NCBI RefSeq assembly: GCF_004005495.1
Contig: NZ_RZYA01000009.1
Location: 124,001 to 188,000 of the forward strand
Length of the DNA stretch: 64,000 bases
Direction: 5' to 3'
DNA from: Streptomyces antnestii
GTDB taxonomy: Bacteria > Actinomycetota > Actinomycetes > Streptomycetales > Streptomycetaceae
This document shows positions 1-8,719 of this stretch, piece by piece; positions within the stretch are counted from its first letter, which is position 1; each line of letters opens with the position of its first letter. Below the pieces are notes generated by a model. That model was not told the DNA's origin. It was given only the letters and a program-made list of their open reading frames with translations, and searched no databases. A program made the position numbers and the translations under genes.

Positions 1-1298
1 CGGTTGTAGACGCGGGCGAGGAGCCCCGCCTCGCGCAGCCGACGTGGGATGAGGTCGGCGACGAGCGCGGCGCGGGCGGTGTCGCCGAAGCCGCCGCCCT
101 CCTGGTCGCCGACGAGTTCGCAGGCGTAGAAGAAGCCGGCGCCGCGAACGTCGCCGACGATCGGCAGGTCCACGAGGGACGCCATGCGGCCCGCGAGGTG
201 GTCCTGGAGGCCGCGGACGTTGTCCAGGATCCGGTCGCGCTCCATGATCTCCAGGCTGCGCAGGGCGATGGCCGCGCTCAGCGGGTGTCCGGCGAAGGTG
301 TAGCCGTGGTTGAGGACCGTGCCCGGCCGGTTGATGACCTCGACAACGCGTTTGTTGACCAGGGTTGCCCCCATGGGGGCGTAGCCGGCGGTGATGCCCT
401 TGGCGACGGTGACCATGTCTGGGCGGGCGCCGTAGCGGTCCCCGCCGAACCACTCCCCCACCCGTCCGAAAGCGGTGATCACCTCGTCGGCGACGAGCAG
501 GAAGCCGTACCGGTCGGCCAGCGACCGCAGCCCCTCCCAGTAGCCGGCCGGAGGCGTGATGCATCCGCCCCGGTTCTGGACGGGTTCGGCGATCAGCATC
601 GCCACGGTCCCCGGGTCCTCGGCCAGGATCGCGGCCTCCAGTTCGGCGAGCAGCCGGGCCGTGAACACCTCGTCGTCGGCGTACTCGGCAGCCAGGCCGA
701 AGCGGTTGGTGTTGGACACGAACCGGGTGTCGATCGCCGCCGGGCCGTACGGCTCCTTCAGCCCGGGGTCGTCGGTGAAGGACAGGGCGCCGATGGTCAG
801 GCCGTGGTAGGCGCCGCGCCGGGCGATCGCCTTGACCCGCCCCGGTTCGCCGCGCAGGGCGTGATAGCGGCGGGCGATCTTCCAAGCCGTCTCGACTGCT
901 TCGGCGCCGCCGCCGGCGAAGAAGGTGTGCTCGACGTCCACGGGGGCGAGCCGGGACAGCCGTTCGGCCAGTGCGATGGCCGTCGGGTGTGCGGAGGAGG
1001 ACCACAGCGGGCTGAAGCACAGGTCGCGCAGCTGCTTTTCGGCGGCCTCGGCGAACTCGGGGGCGTAGGAGTAGCCGAGCTGGCAGCAGTACAGGCCGGA
1101 AAGGCCGTCGATGTAGCGCCTGCCGTCGGCGTCGTCGACGTAGGGGCCGTCGCCGCGTTGTACGACGAAGAGGTTCTCTCCCTCCGGGCCGAGGGAACCG
1201 TTGGGGGTCATATTGAGGAGCAGGTGTCTGGCCGCCGTGGCGGACAGTTCACCGGCCGGGGTTCTGGTGCTGGTGCTGGTGCTGGTGCTGGTGGTCAT
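1..1298 (-). CDS. Class III (omega) aminotransferase, partial
   Basis: PLP-dependent class III aminotransferase. Members of this family move an amino group from an amine or omega-amino acid (putrescine, beta-alanine and similar) to pyruvate or 2-oxoglutarate. 432 codons are visible and the C-terminus runs off the left edge. The PLP Asp lies in ADEVITAFGRVG and the Schiff-base Lys in VAKGITAGYAPMG at about residue 300. The ATG at 1298 overlaps the stop of the upstream permease gene as ATGA, which suggests coupled translation. It is the last visible gene of the oxidase-deacylase-importer operon, so its amine donor is probably the imported compound or a product of it. The N-terminus carries a Thr-Ser run made by a hexamer repeat. 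The exact substrate is not readable. Confidence 0.9.
   Translation of the reverse strand, partial: MTTSTSTSTSTRTPAGELSATAARHLLLNMTPNGSLGPEGENLFVVQRGDGPYVDDADGRRYIDGLSGLYCCQLGYSYAPEFAEAAEKQLRDLCFSPLWSSSAHPTAIALAERLSRLAPVDVEHTFFAGGGAEAVETAWKIARRYHALRGEPGRVKAIARRGAYHGLTIGALSFTDDPGLKEPYGPAAIDTRFVSNTNRFGLAAEYADDEVFTARLLAELEAAILAEDPGTVAMLIAEPVQNRGGCITPPAGYWEGLRSLADRYGFLLVADEVITAFGRVGEWFGGDRYGARPDMVTVAKGITAGYAPMGATLVNKRVVEVINRPGTVLNHGYTFAGHPLSAAIALRSLEIMERDRILDNVRGLQDHLAGRMASLVDLPIVGDVRGAGFFYACELVGDQEGGGFGDTARAALVADLIPRRLREAGLLARVYN
1264..1293. repeat. Hexamer microsatellite, 5 x CTGGTG
   Basis: Five perfect copies of CTGGTG lie inside the first codons of the aminotransferase gene and encode an alternating Thr-Ser stretch. 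A six-base unit can change length without shifting the frame. This was read directly from the sequence. Confidence 0.85.
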
Positions 1299-2164
1299 GA
1301 TGAGGTCTCACTTCCGGCGGTCAGGCCCACTGTGGGCTCAGTGAGCAGCAGGCCGTCCTGCTTTCCGGAGCCGCCGAGCTTGCGCACCACTGCGACCAGG
1401 GCGAGGGCCACGACGGCGACGGCGATGAGGATCGCGCTGACGGCCGTCACGGACGGATCGACGTTGTACTGAAGGACGTTGAACACCTTCACGGGCAGGG
1501 TCACGGTGTCCACGGAGGACAGGAACTGCGAGATGAAGAACTCGTCGAAACTGGTGATGAAGGAGAAGATCCCTGCTGCGACCAGGCCGGGCGCGGCCAG
1601 CGGGAGGGTGACCCGTCGCCAGACGGTCAGCCGGCCGGCGCCCATGCTGGCGGCCGCGTCCTCCAGCCGTTCGTCGATGCCCTTCAGCGTGGCCATGAGG
1701 ATCATCACGCCGATCGGTGCGGCGAGCACGGTGTGCCCGAGGGCGATGGCGATCGGACTGCCGAGCATCGCGGCCGGTTCGAAGAGCAGGAACAGACCGA
1801 GGGCGATGACGACCTGGGGTATCACCAAGGGGGCCAGGACCAGGCCGTAGACCGCAGAGCGCAGCGGGAGTTCGCTGCGGACGAGGGCGGTGGCCGCGGT
1901 CATGCCAAGGACGAGGGAGAAGACGGTGGTGAGGGAGGCGACCAGGGCGCTCAGGGAGAGCGCGGCCGGCCACTTGCTGCCGTCGGCGAAGAGTTGCTTG
2001 TACCAGCCGAGCGTCCAGGAGCTGGGCGGGAAGTTGCCGAAGGCGTCCTTGCCGAAGGAGGTGACGACGATGACGATGATCGGCATCGCCAGGAACAGCA
2101 GGATCAGGGTCGCGAGCACGGCCAGGGTGATGCGTCCGGCCAGGGTGGAGCGGAGCTCGATCAT
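1295..2164 (-). CDS. ABC importer permease, PotC-like (polyamine/spermidine family)
   Basis: Inner-membrane permease of 289 aa with about six transmembrane segments, of the binding-protein-dependent (MetI-fold) class. The EAA loop that docks to the ATPase is visible as ASMGAGRLTVWRRVTLP. The start ATG at 2164 overlaps the previous permease stop as ATGA. A longer open frame upstream of it is only a shadow of that gene. It forms a pair with the PotB-like permease and should work with the adjacent ATPase and binding protein to import a cationic or amine solute, as in PotABCD/PotFGHI systems. The substrate is inferred from family and from the amine-catabolic neighbours. Confidence 0.9.
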   Translation of the reverse strand: MIELRSTLAGRITLAVLATLILLFLAMPIIVIVVTSFGKDAFGNFPPSSWTLGWYKQLFADGSKWPAALSLSALVASLTTVFSLVLGMTAATALVRSELPLRSAVYGLVLAPLVIPQVVIALGLFLLFEPAAMLGSPIAIALGHTVLAAPIGVMILMATLKGIDERLEDAAASMGAGRLTVWRRVTLPLAAPGLVAAGIFSFITSFDEFFISQFLSSVDTVTLPVKVFNVLQYNVDPSVTAVSAILIAVAVVALALVAVVRKLGGSGKQDGLLLTEPTVGLTAGSETSS

Positions 2165-3090
2165 GACGCCTCCCCCCGCTTCCGCAGAGCCTCGCCGGCC
2201 GACTTCAGCAGCCTGAGCAGCAGCAGTCCGGCGAAGGTGAGCAGCAGCAGGATGATGCCGAGCGCCGAGGCGCCGTTCCACTGGTTCTGCTTCATGACCT
2301 GTTCGTCGATGAGCGAGGCGACCATGGTCTGCTTCTCGCCGCCCATCAGGGCGGGGGTGAGGTAGTAGCCGAGGCAGAGGATGAAGGACAGGACGCCCGC
2401 GTTGACCAGGCCGGGGGCCACCAGGGGGACGTAGACGCGACGGAAGATGGTGATCCGTCCGGCGCCCATGCCGGCCGCCGCGGCGAGCAGTCGCCGGTCG
2501 ATGCCCTTCATCACGGCGTAGAGCAGCAGAACGGTGTAGGGCAGCATCACCGCGGTGGTGCCGATGACGACGCCGATCTCGTTGTAGAGCAACTGGAAGG
2601 GCGCGCCCGGGAAGTGAAGGGCCGTCAGGAGGTTGTTCACGACGCCGTTGTCACCGAGCAGGATGATCCAGCCGTAGGTGCGCACCAGGGCGCTGATGAA
2701 GTGCGGCACGACCACCACCAGCATCGCCAGCCCCGCCCACAGCGGCTTGAGCCGGGAAATCGCCGAGGCCAGCGCGAAGCCGACGACCAGGGCGAGCAGG
2801 GAGGTCTCGGCGGAGATCCGCAGGGTGGTGAGCAGGATCTCCAGGTTGGCGCCGCGGAACGCGTCGGCGTACCAGTGCAGCGTGAAACCGCCGTTCTCGG
2901 CCTTGAGGCTCAGCATCAGGGTGCTGAAGATCGGATAGACGAAGAGGATCAGCAGGTACACGACGACGGGTGCGGCGTTGAGCAGACCGAAGCGGGTGCG
3001 GCGCTCGGACAGCACGCGGCCCAGTCGTTTCTTGCGGGGCACCGGAGCGGCGGAGCCCGATACGGGGGCGAGCACGGCCATGGTTCTCAC
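2161..3090 (-). CDS. ABC importer permease, PotB-like (polyamine/spermidine family)
   Basis: Permease of 309 aa with about six transmembrane segments and an EAA loop, GMGAGRITIFRRVYVP. The preferred start is GTG at 3090, because it overlaps the ATPase stop as GTGA; an in-frame ATG at 3081 is the alternative. It is the second subunit of the heterodimeric translocation pore with the downstream PotC-like protein. Every junction from the binding-protein gene to the aminotransferase overlaps, so the genes are almost certainly one transcript. Confidence 0.9.
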   Translation of the reverse strand: MRTMAVLAPVSGSAAPVPRKKRLGRVLSERRTRFGLLNAAPVVVYLLILFVYPIFSTLMLSLKAENGGFTLHWYADAFRGANLEILLTTLRISAETSLLALVVGFALASAISRLKPLWAGLAMLVVVVPHFISALVRTYGWIILLGDNGVVNNLLTALHFPGAPFQLLYNEIGVVIGTTAVMLPYTVLLLYAVMKGIDRRLLAAAAGMGAGRITIFRRVYVPLVAPGLVNAGVLSFILCLGYYLTPALMGGEKQTMVASLIDEQVMKQNQWNGASALGIILLLLTFAGLLLLRLLKSAGEALRKRGEAS

Positions 3091-4238
3091 CCTCCCTGTT
3101 CCGCGTCGGGGAGCACGTCGGGGAAAACACTCACGTTCGCGGGGTCCGCGGTGAGGCCGACGCGTTCACCGAGGGCGGGGGCGCGTCCGGCCGGCAGCTC
3201 CAGCCGTACGAGCTCGGTGTCCGCGCCCTGGACGGGGCGGACGGTGACGCGCACGAGCGTGCCGACATAGGTGACCGTCTCCACGGTCCCGGTACAGAAC
3301 CCGTCGCCCGGTGGACACAGGACCAGTCGGCCGGGCTGGACCGCCGCGCGTACCCGCGTGCCGTCCGCAGCGGCCTGCGGGCGGGCGGTGACCAGACCAC
3401 CCGTGTCGAGTCGTACGACGGTGTGGTCCGCCGTCTGCTTCTCCAGGCGGCCCGGGAGGAAGTTGGCGGCGCCGAGGAAGTCGGCCACGAACGGGGTGCG
3501 GGGGCGCTCGAAGAGCTCCTGCGGGGTGTCGAACTGGTCGATGCGCCCGTCCCGCATCACGGCGATGCGGTCGGAGAGGACGAGTGCCTCCTCCTGATCG
3601 TGTGTCACATAGATGACGGTGAGGCCGAGTTCCCGTTGAATGCGCTTGATCTCGGTCTGGAGCTGGTCGCGCAGTTTCTTGTCGAGGGCGCCGAGCGGCT
3701 CGTCCATGAGGATCACCGGCGGCCGGTAGACCAGGGCACGGCACAACGCGACGCGCTGCTGCTGGCCGCCGGACAGCTCGCGCGGGCGGCGGCGAGCCAT
3801 GGCGGACAGTCCGGCCATCTCCAGGGTCTCGCCGACCCGGCGACGCTGCTCGGCCTTCGACACGCCGCGCAGTTGCAGCGGGAAGGCGACGTTGTCCCAC
3901 ACCGTCATGTGCGGGAAGAGCAGGTACTGCTGGAAGACGAAGCCCAGGCCGCGCTTCTGCGGGGCCAGCCGTGTCACGTCACGGCCGCCGACCACGATGC
4001 TGCCGGCGTCGGGTTCGCAGAACCCGGCGATCATCATCAGGGTGGTGGTCTTGCCGGAGCCGGAGGAGCCGAGGAAGGTGACGAACTCACCGGCCGCGAT
4101 CTCCATGGAGACCTCGTCGACGGCCGTGACACCGCCGTACGTCTTGCGAAGTCGGGTCACGGACACGGGCTTTCCGGTGCCGGTCACCGACGCCGCGGAG
4201 TCGAGTGCCGGCTCGGGGATCACGTCGGTCTCAGGCAT
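3087..4238 (-). CDS. ABC importer ATPase, PotA-like
   Basis: Cytoplasmic ATPase of 383 aa that powers the PotBC-like permeases. Walker A is GSSGSGKTT (about residues 57-65), the signature is LSGGQQQRVALCRAL and Walker B is VILMDEPLGALD. The C-terminal third is a TOBE-type domain, as in PotA/FbpC. The start is placed at the ATG at 4238, eight bases inside the end of the binding-protein gene. The frame stays open further upstream, but that stretch is proline-rich shadow of the neighbouring gene. Confidence 0.93.
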   Translation of the reverse strand: MPETDVIPEPALDSAASVTGTGKPVSVTRLRKTYGGVTAVDEVSMEIAAGEFVTFLGSSGSGKTTTLMMIAGFCEPDAGSIVVGGRDVTRLAPQKRGLGFVFQQYLLFPHMTVWDNVAFPLQLRGVSKAEQRRRVGETLEMAGLSAMARRRPRELSGGQQQRVALCRALVYRPPVILMDEPLGALDKKLRDQLQTEIKRIQRELGLTVIYVTHDQEEALVLSDRIAVMRDGRIDQFDTPQELFERPRTPFVADFLGAANFLPGRLEKQTADHTVVRLDTGGLVTARPQAAADGTRVRAAVQPGRLVLCPPGDGFCTGTVETVTYVGTLVRVTVRPVQGADTELVRLELPAGRAPALGERVGLTADPANVSVFPDVLPDAEQGG

Positions 4239-5328
4239 GCGTCCACTCCTGCCAGCGCTTGGACACGGCGTCCTGGTTCTTGATCCACCAGTCGACGTCC
4301 AGGTCGAAGCCGGACGCCAGGTGCTCGGGCGAGCTGCCCAGGTTCGCGGCGGTGGCGGTGGAGAGCTTCTTGTAGGCGGCCGGCACCGACGGGGCCATCG
4401 GGTAGATCTCGGCGTAGTGGGCCTGCACCTCGGGCCGCAGGGCGAAGTCGATGAGCTGGTAGGCGGCGTCGAGGTCGGCGGCGCCCTTGGGGATGCCGAG
4501 GGCGTTGCTCTGTCGGCGGGCGCCGTTCCACTGGTAGGCGAGCGGGGCACCGCCCTTGATCAGGGCGTCCAGGCGGCCGTGCCAGACGCTGGAGGCGACG
4601 ACCTCCTTGCGGCCCAGGAGCACACCGGGCAGGGCGCCGGTGTCCCAGAACTTCCTGACGTGGGGCTTGATCTCGCTCAGCACCTTGAAGGCACGGTCCA
4701 CGTCCAGGGGGTAGAGCTTGTCCATCGGTACGCCGTCGGCGAGGAGGGCGAACTCCAGCTCGGGCAGGTCGGCGTCCAGGGCCTGCAGAGCGCGGTTGCC
4801 GGTGAACGCCTTGGTGTTCCAGAAGTCGGCCCAGGAGGAAGGTTTCTTCCCCCCGAAGGCGTCCGTGCGGTACGCCATCACACTGGCCCAGTAGTTCTTG
4901 CCGACCGCGTTGGAGTTGACCAGGTTCTTGGCGATGCCGGCCTTCTTGAAGTTCTTCAGCCGGTCGTACTCCAGGTCCTCCGTGGCGCCCTGTTGCTTGA
5001 AGAGCACGAAGTCGGCCATGGAGTCGTCGATGACGTCGAACTGGGGGCGGCCCTGCTTGATCTGGGCGAGCATCTGGGCGTACTCGATGTTCACCACCTT
5101 GACCTGGATGCCGGTCTCCTTGGTGAACGGGTCGTAGATCGCCTGCTGGTTGGCGTCGCCGTAGGTGCCGCCGCTGTTGCGGACGACGACCGTCTTGGAG
5201 CTCTTGCCGCTGCCGACCGACCGGCTGGTACCGGTTCCGCAGCCGGTGAGCGAGGTGGCGGCGACACCTGCGGCGACACCGCCGACTCCGCGAAGGAACA
5301 CTCTGCGGTCGATACGGAAGTCATTCAT
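4231..5328 (-). CDS. Extracellular solute-binding lipoprotein, PotD-like
   Basis: Binding protein of 365 aa. The N-terminus has a twin-arginine-type motif (DRRVFLRGVGG) followed by a lipobox (SLTGC), so it is probably exported by Tat and lipid-anchored, as is common in Streptomyces. The rest matches the spermidine/putrescine-binding (PotD/PotF) fold family. The start ATG is preceded by a strong AGGAGG five bases away. It delivers substrate to the downstream ATPase and permeases. The 106-bp gap to the deacylase gene upstream leaves room for a second promoter. Confidence 0.9.
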   Translation of the reverse strand: MNDFRIDRRVFLRGVGGVAAGVAATSLTGCGTGTSRSVGSGKSSKTVVVRNSGGTYGDANQQAIYDPFTKETGIQVKVVNIEYAQMLAQIKQGRPQFDVIDDSMADFVLFKQQGATEDLEYDRLKNFKKAGIAKNLVNSNAVGKNYWASVMAYRTDAFGGKKPSSWADFWNTKAFTGNRALQALDADLPELEFALLADGVPMDKLYPLDVDRAFKVLSEIKPHVRKFWDTGALPGVLLGRKEVVASSVWHGRLDALIKGGAPLAYQWNGARRQSNALGIPKGAADLDAAYQLIDFALRPEVQAHYAEIYPMAPSVPAAYKKLSTATAANLGSSPEHLASGFDLDVDWWIKNQDAVSKRWQEWTHA

Positions 5329-5434
5329 CGGGGCCTCCTGGTGGGTGCCGGTACGAGGGGAGGGGAGGTGTGGGGGTGCGGGCTGCTGTGGTCTCTCGTT
5401 CTTGTCGTGCGGGTGGGGCTGTCGGGGTGGGGAG

Positions 5435-6433
5435 TCAGTGGCCGGGGTCCCGCGGCGCGGAGGCGGCGATGGCGGCCAGTTCGGCGCCGGAGGCGACGGT
5501 CAGACCGCGCAGGCCGTAGAAGATCCGCCCGGTGGCCGGCGCGAGGACCTTGTGCTCCCGGCCGTCGGCCGGGTCGAGGACGCGGCCGAGGACCTGGCCC
5601 TCCGTCACGTCGTCGCCGGCACCGAACTCCGGGTACCACAGGCCGGTCGCCTCGGCGGTGACGCCGGCGACCCAGACCCATGCGCGGACGGCCGTGTCGT
5701 TCGCCGGCTCGATGTCCAGGACGCCGAGCCGGCGCAGTACCCCGTACAGACCCCCGACCAGACGACGGGCGGTGTCCTCGTCGCGTTCGCCGAGTTGGCC
5801 GGTCTCCACGAGGATCGACGGGACGCCCTGGCGGGCGGCGGCCGCGTGACTGTTGCCGCCGTCCGCGTTCGTTCCGAAGATGACGTCCTCGATACCGACG
5901 GCGCCGGCCAGGTCCGCGGTCTTCGCGTCCAGTTCGGGGTCGCCGGTGAGGCGGTAGCCGACGAAGTCCGTCAGGACCTCGTCGATACCGCCGGAGTGCA
6001 GGTCGACGTAGGCGTCGGCGCCGTCCACCAGGTTGGTGAACAGCCACGCCGCGAGACGTCCGGTGGGGCCGCCCTCGGAGTCGCCCGGGAAGACTCGGTT
6101 GATGTTCACGCCGTCGAGCGGGGAGACGCCCAGCCTGCCCTGGTACACCGCCGGCGGGTTGGCGACCGGGCAGACGATCACCTGGCCTCGCACCTCGGCC
6201 GGCTCCAGCAGGGCGGCGAGTCGGGTGGCCGCGTCGATGCCGGTGAACTCGCCGCCGTGCACACCCGCCGTGATGAGGACGCGGGGACCGGGGTGGGTGC
6301 CGTTGACCAGCGTGAGCGGGATGTCGACGGTGAGCGTGCCGAGGTCGGCGGCCAGGGTGCCGCGGGTCTTGCGGCCGGGCTCGGCACTCAGCGTGCCGAC
6401 GATCAGGAGGTCGGTGGTGGCCATCGTCGTCAC
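5435..6433 (-). CDS. Succinylglutamate desuccinylase/aspartoacylase-family zinc deacylase
   Basis: Zinc hydrolase of 332 aa from the AstE/AspA group of M14 carboxypeptidase-like enzymes, which cleave N-acyl groups from amino acids or diamines. Zinc ligands are visible: His59 and Glu62 in GVHGGEFTG and His146 in VDLHSGG. The likely catalytic Glu is in SILVETGQLG. The C-terminus has the beta-rich barrel segment usual for this subgroup. The start is GTG at 6433, overlapping the oxidase stop as GTGA; ATG at 6424 is possible. DoeB/EutE of ectoine breakdown belongs to the same family, but the ectoine hydrolase partner is not here. The acyl substrate is unknown. Confidence 0.82.
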   Translation of the reverse strand: MTTMATTDLLIVGTLSAEPGRKTRGTLAADLGTLTVDIPLTLVNGTHPGPRVLITAGVHGGEFTGIDAATRLAALLEPAEVRGQVIVCPVANPPAVYQGRLGVSPLDGVNINRVFPGDSEGGPTGRLAAWLFTNLVDGADAYVDLHSGGIDEVLTDFVGYRLTGDPELDAKTADLAGAVGIEDVIFGTNADGGNSHAAAARQGVPSILVETGQLGERDEDTARRLVGGLYGVLRRLGVLDIEPANDTAVRAWVWVAGVTAEATGLWYPEFGAGDDVTEGQVLGRVLDPADGREHKVLAPATGRIFYGLRGLTVASGAELAAIAASAPRDPGH

Positions 6434-7563
6434 GCCTCCGTCCGGTCGATGGTGGAGACGAAGTCGATGGGCCGGGGCGAGGTGCCGTCGAGCGCCAGGT
6501 CGGCCGCGATGTCACCGAAGGCGGGCGCGAGCTTGAATCCGTGACCGGAGAACCCGGCGAGCAGGACGACGTTCTCGGCGCCGGGCAGCGGGCCGACGAG
6601 CGGGCGGCTGCTCTCGGTGTAGCCCTCCATGTAGACGGAGAGGCGGACCGGGTCGGGGCTCAGGTCCGGCATGTACCGGCCGATGAGGTCGGTGAAGATC
6701 TCCAGCTCCTCCGGCTGCACGGTCCGGTCCAGCTGGTTGGGGTCGCCGGCGGGCCGGTGCAGGGCACGGGAGAGGCCGAGCTTGACGGAGACGCCGTCCG
6801 GGGAGGGCAGGCCGTAGCAGTGCGTGGGCGCCGTACGGATGAACGCGGGGCGCTCCTCGCCGAACCAAGCGTCGGCGGTGGGCACGTACCAGGCGCTGAT
6901 GAGGCGGCGGATGTCCACCTCCCAGGGCAGTTCGGGGAGCAGGTCGTTCACCCAGGGCCCGACGGTCACGACGGCGGTGTCGAAGTGCTCGCTGCCGGCG
7001 TCGGTGCGGATCTCCACGCCGTTCGCGACGGGCACGATCTCGCGGACCGTGGTGTAGCGGTGGATGCGGGCGCCGAGCTGCTCGGCGTGGCGGGCGGCGG
7101 TCTGGATCGTCAGCTCGGGCCGGATGTAGCCCGCGTGGCGGTCGAGCACGGCCGCGTCGCCGTCCTCGATCCGGAACTGCGGGAAGCGCTTGGCGAGGCC
7201 TTCGGCGTCGAGTACCTCGTGGTCCAGGCCGTGCTCGGCGATGGACTCCAGGACGGTGGCCATCTGCTGGTGCCCGGTCGGCCCCATCAGCAGGCAGCCG
7301 GTCAGCCGGCGCAGCTCCCGGCCGGTCTCCTGCTGAAGCTGCTCCCACAGGGCGTCGGCGTGCTTGAGCAGCGGGACGTATCGGGAGTCCTCGAAGTGGG
7401 CGCTGCGGAAGATGCGGGTCTCGCCGCCGGCTGCGCTGCGGTCGTGGCCCGGGGCAAAGCGGTCGTACCCGACGACCTCGGCTCCGCGGGCGGCCAGGCG
7501 CCAGGCGGCTTGGCTGCCCATCGTTCCGACGCCGACGACGGCGACGCGCTTGCTGGCTGACAC
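6430..7563 (-). CDS. FAD-dependent amine oxidase, sarcosine oxidase/MTOX-like
   Basis: Flavoprotein oxidase of 377 aa, DAO superfamily. Monomeric sarcosine oxidase and N-methyltryptophan oxidase oxidise N-methyl amino acids to formaldehyde and the free amine, making peroxide. The dinucleotide motif VVGVGTMGSQ is at the N-terminus and the C-terminal flavin motif AGFSGHGFK is present. The region that carries the covalent-FAD cysteine in MSOX/MTOX reads SVYMEGYTE here, with no Cys. The start is GTG at 7563, preceded by AAAGGAA; the open frame upstream of it has no good ribosome site. It heads the leftward operon, divergent from the IclR gene. Confidence 0.82.
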   Translation of the reverse strand: MSASKRVAVVGVGTMGSQAAWRLAARGAEVVGYDRFAPGHDRSAAGGETRIFRSAHFEDSRYVPLLKHADALWEQLQQETGRELRRLTGCLLMGPTGHQQMATVLESIAEHGLDHEVLDAEGLAKRFPQFRIEDGDAAVLDRHAGYIRPELTIQTAARHAEQLGARIHRYTTVREIVPVANGVEIRTDAGSEHFDTAVVTVGPWVNDLLPELPWEVDIRRLISAWYVPTADAWFGEERPAFIRTAPTHCYGLPSPDGVSVKLGLSRALHRPAGDPNQLDRTVQPEELEIFTDLIGRYMPDLSPDPVRLSVYMEGYTESSRPLVGPLPGAENVVLLAGFSGHGFKLAPAFGDIAADLALDGTSPRPIDFVSTIDRTEA

Positions 7564-7700
7564 GAGGGTTCCTTTCGTCTCCCGGGGCGGGGATGCTGGG
7601 CGCCCGGTATGCGGATTAGTTGATTCCGGATGCAAGGAGGCCAGGGGGTTGCCTGCTCAGGCTTTCCGGACAGAGGGGGCTTCGGGCCACTTCTTCACCC

Positions 7701-7738
7701 GTGCCACAATGTGGAACGCCGTGCTAGAATCTGGCACG
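7701..7738. promoter_or_regulatory. Candidate IclR operator region
   Basis: Between the divergent oxidase and IclR genes lie a palindrome CCACAATGTGG (7704-7714, symmetric except for the central base) and an inverted repeat CGTGC-9 nt-GCACG (7720-7738). A possible -10 for the IclR gene, TAGAAT (7725-7730), falls inside the second element. IclR-type proteins usually bind such sites in their own divergent promoter region. Binding is inferred. Confidence 0.45.
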
Positions 7739-7811
7739 AGGATGGCAGTGGGGTTCGGAGGGAGTCAAGAGGTGTACACAAGGAAATCCGAGAGTTAACG
7801 GGGGAAATCAG

Positions 7812-8564
7812 ATGGAAATGAAGAGCGTCACCAGGTCCCTGCGGATCCTGGAGGCGGTGGCGCAACACCAGCCGGTGACAGTGGGGGAACTGACCAGGCT
7901 CTTCGGCCTGCCCAAGTCGACCGTGCAGCGCACGCTGGTCACCCTGAACGAAGCCGGGTGGCTGCGCGCCAACCGCAAGGACACCACCCGCTGGGAGATC
8001 GGCGCGCGGGTGCTCGCCGTCCGCCCGGCGGCGCTGCAGGGTTCGAGCCTGTTCGCCGCCGCGCGCGAGCCCATGATCCGGCTCCGGGACACACTGAACG
8101 AGACCATCCATCTGTCGGTGCCGGACGCGCTGCAGTGCATGGTGGTCGTGGACCGGGTGGACTGCACCCACGCGGTGCGGACGTTCTACGCCATCGGCGA
8201 CACGTCGCCCCTGCACGCCACCGCCACCGGGCGCGCCATCCTCGCCCATCTGCCGAAGGCGGACGTCGACGAGCTCGTCGAGCGGGGGCTGGAGAGCTTC
8301 AGCGAAGCCACGCCGACCGACCCCGCCCGGCTCCGCGCCGAACTGGACCGCCTGCGCGCCGACGGATACTCCGTCAACCGCAACCAGTACCGGCCGGACG
8401 TGTGCGCGGTCGCCGCGGCCATCCTGGACGAGGGCGGCACACCGCTCGCGGCGGTCGCCGTCTCCATGCCCGATTCACGCTACGAGGCGGAACGGCTGCC
8501 GGAGATCGGGCGCCTGGTCGCCGACACGGCCAAGGAGATCGCGGCGCGGCGCGCGGGCGCGTGA
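7812..8564 (+). CDS. IclR-family transcriptional regulator
   Basis: DNA-binding regulator of 250 aa. The N-terminal winged helix-turn-helix (about residues 5-65) contains GELTRLFGLPKSTVQRTLV. The C-terminal IclR effector domain (about 80-250) is complete, including the ATGRAILAHLP segment. GGGGAAA sits just before the ATG at 7812. It is divergent from the FAD oxidase operon, and the 248-bp gap contains palindromes, so it most likely controls that operon and itself in response to the imported or degraded amine. Whether it represses or activates cannot be read. Confidence 0.92.
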   Translation: MEMKSVTRSLRILEAVAQHQPVTVGELTRLFGLPKSTVQRTLVTLNEAGWLRANRKDTTRWEIGARVLAVRPAALQGSSLFAAAREPMIRLRDTLNETIHLSVPDALQCMVVVDRVDCTHAVRTFYAIGDTSPLHATATGRAILAHLPKADVDELVERGLESFSEATPTDPARLRAELDRLRADGYSVNRNQYRPDVCAVAAAILDEGGTPLAAVAVSMPDSRYEAERLPEIGRLVADTAKEIAARRAGA

Positions 8565-8598
8565 ACACGGACCGGCACACAGGCGTGTGAACGCGCCG

Positions 8599-8630
8599 CC
8601 GACTCCAGCAGCGAGAGCTGCTGGAGTCGG
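8599..8630. terminator. Bidirectional hairpin terminator
   Basis: A perfect 14-bp stem (8599-8612 with 8617-8630) with a GAGA loop stands between the convergent IclR and aldehyde dehydrogenase genes. There is no long U-tract, as is usual for Streptomyces terminators. Confidence 0.8.
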
Positions 8631-8719
8631 CTGTCTTCCCCGTGCCCGGCGGCGTGGGCACGGGGCACGGGGAGGCCCGTCGCGGTCCGCGATGCGGAGG
8701 AGTCAGGGCATGACCCCCG

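Noticed and set aside
198..1472. Long rightward open frame over the aminotransferase and permease genes
   Set aside because: It is antisense to clear genes and lacks family motifs and a ribosome site. High GC makes such mirror frames common.
4239..4550. Extra 100 residues at the N-terminus of the PotA-like ATPase
   Set aside because: Low-complexity Pro/Ser/Arg reading of the binding-protein gene in another frame.
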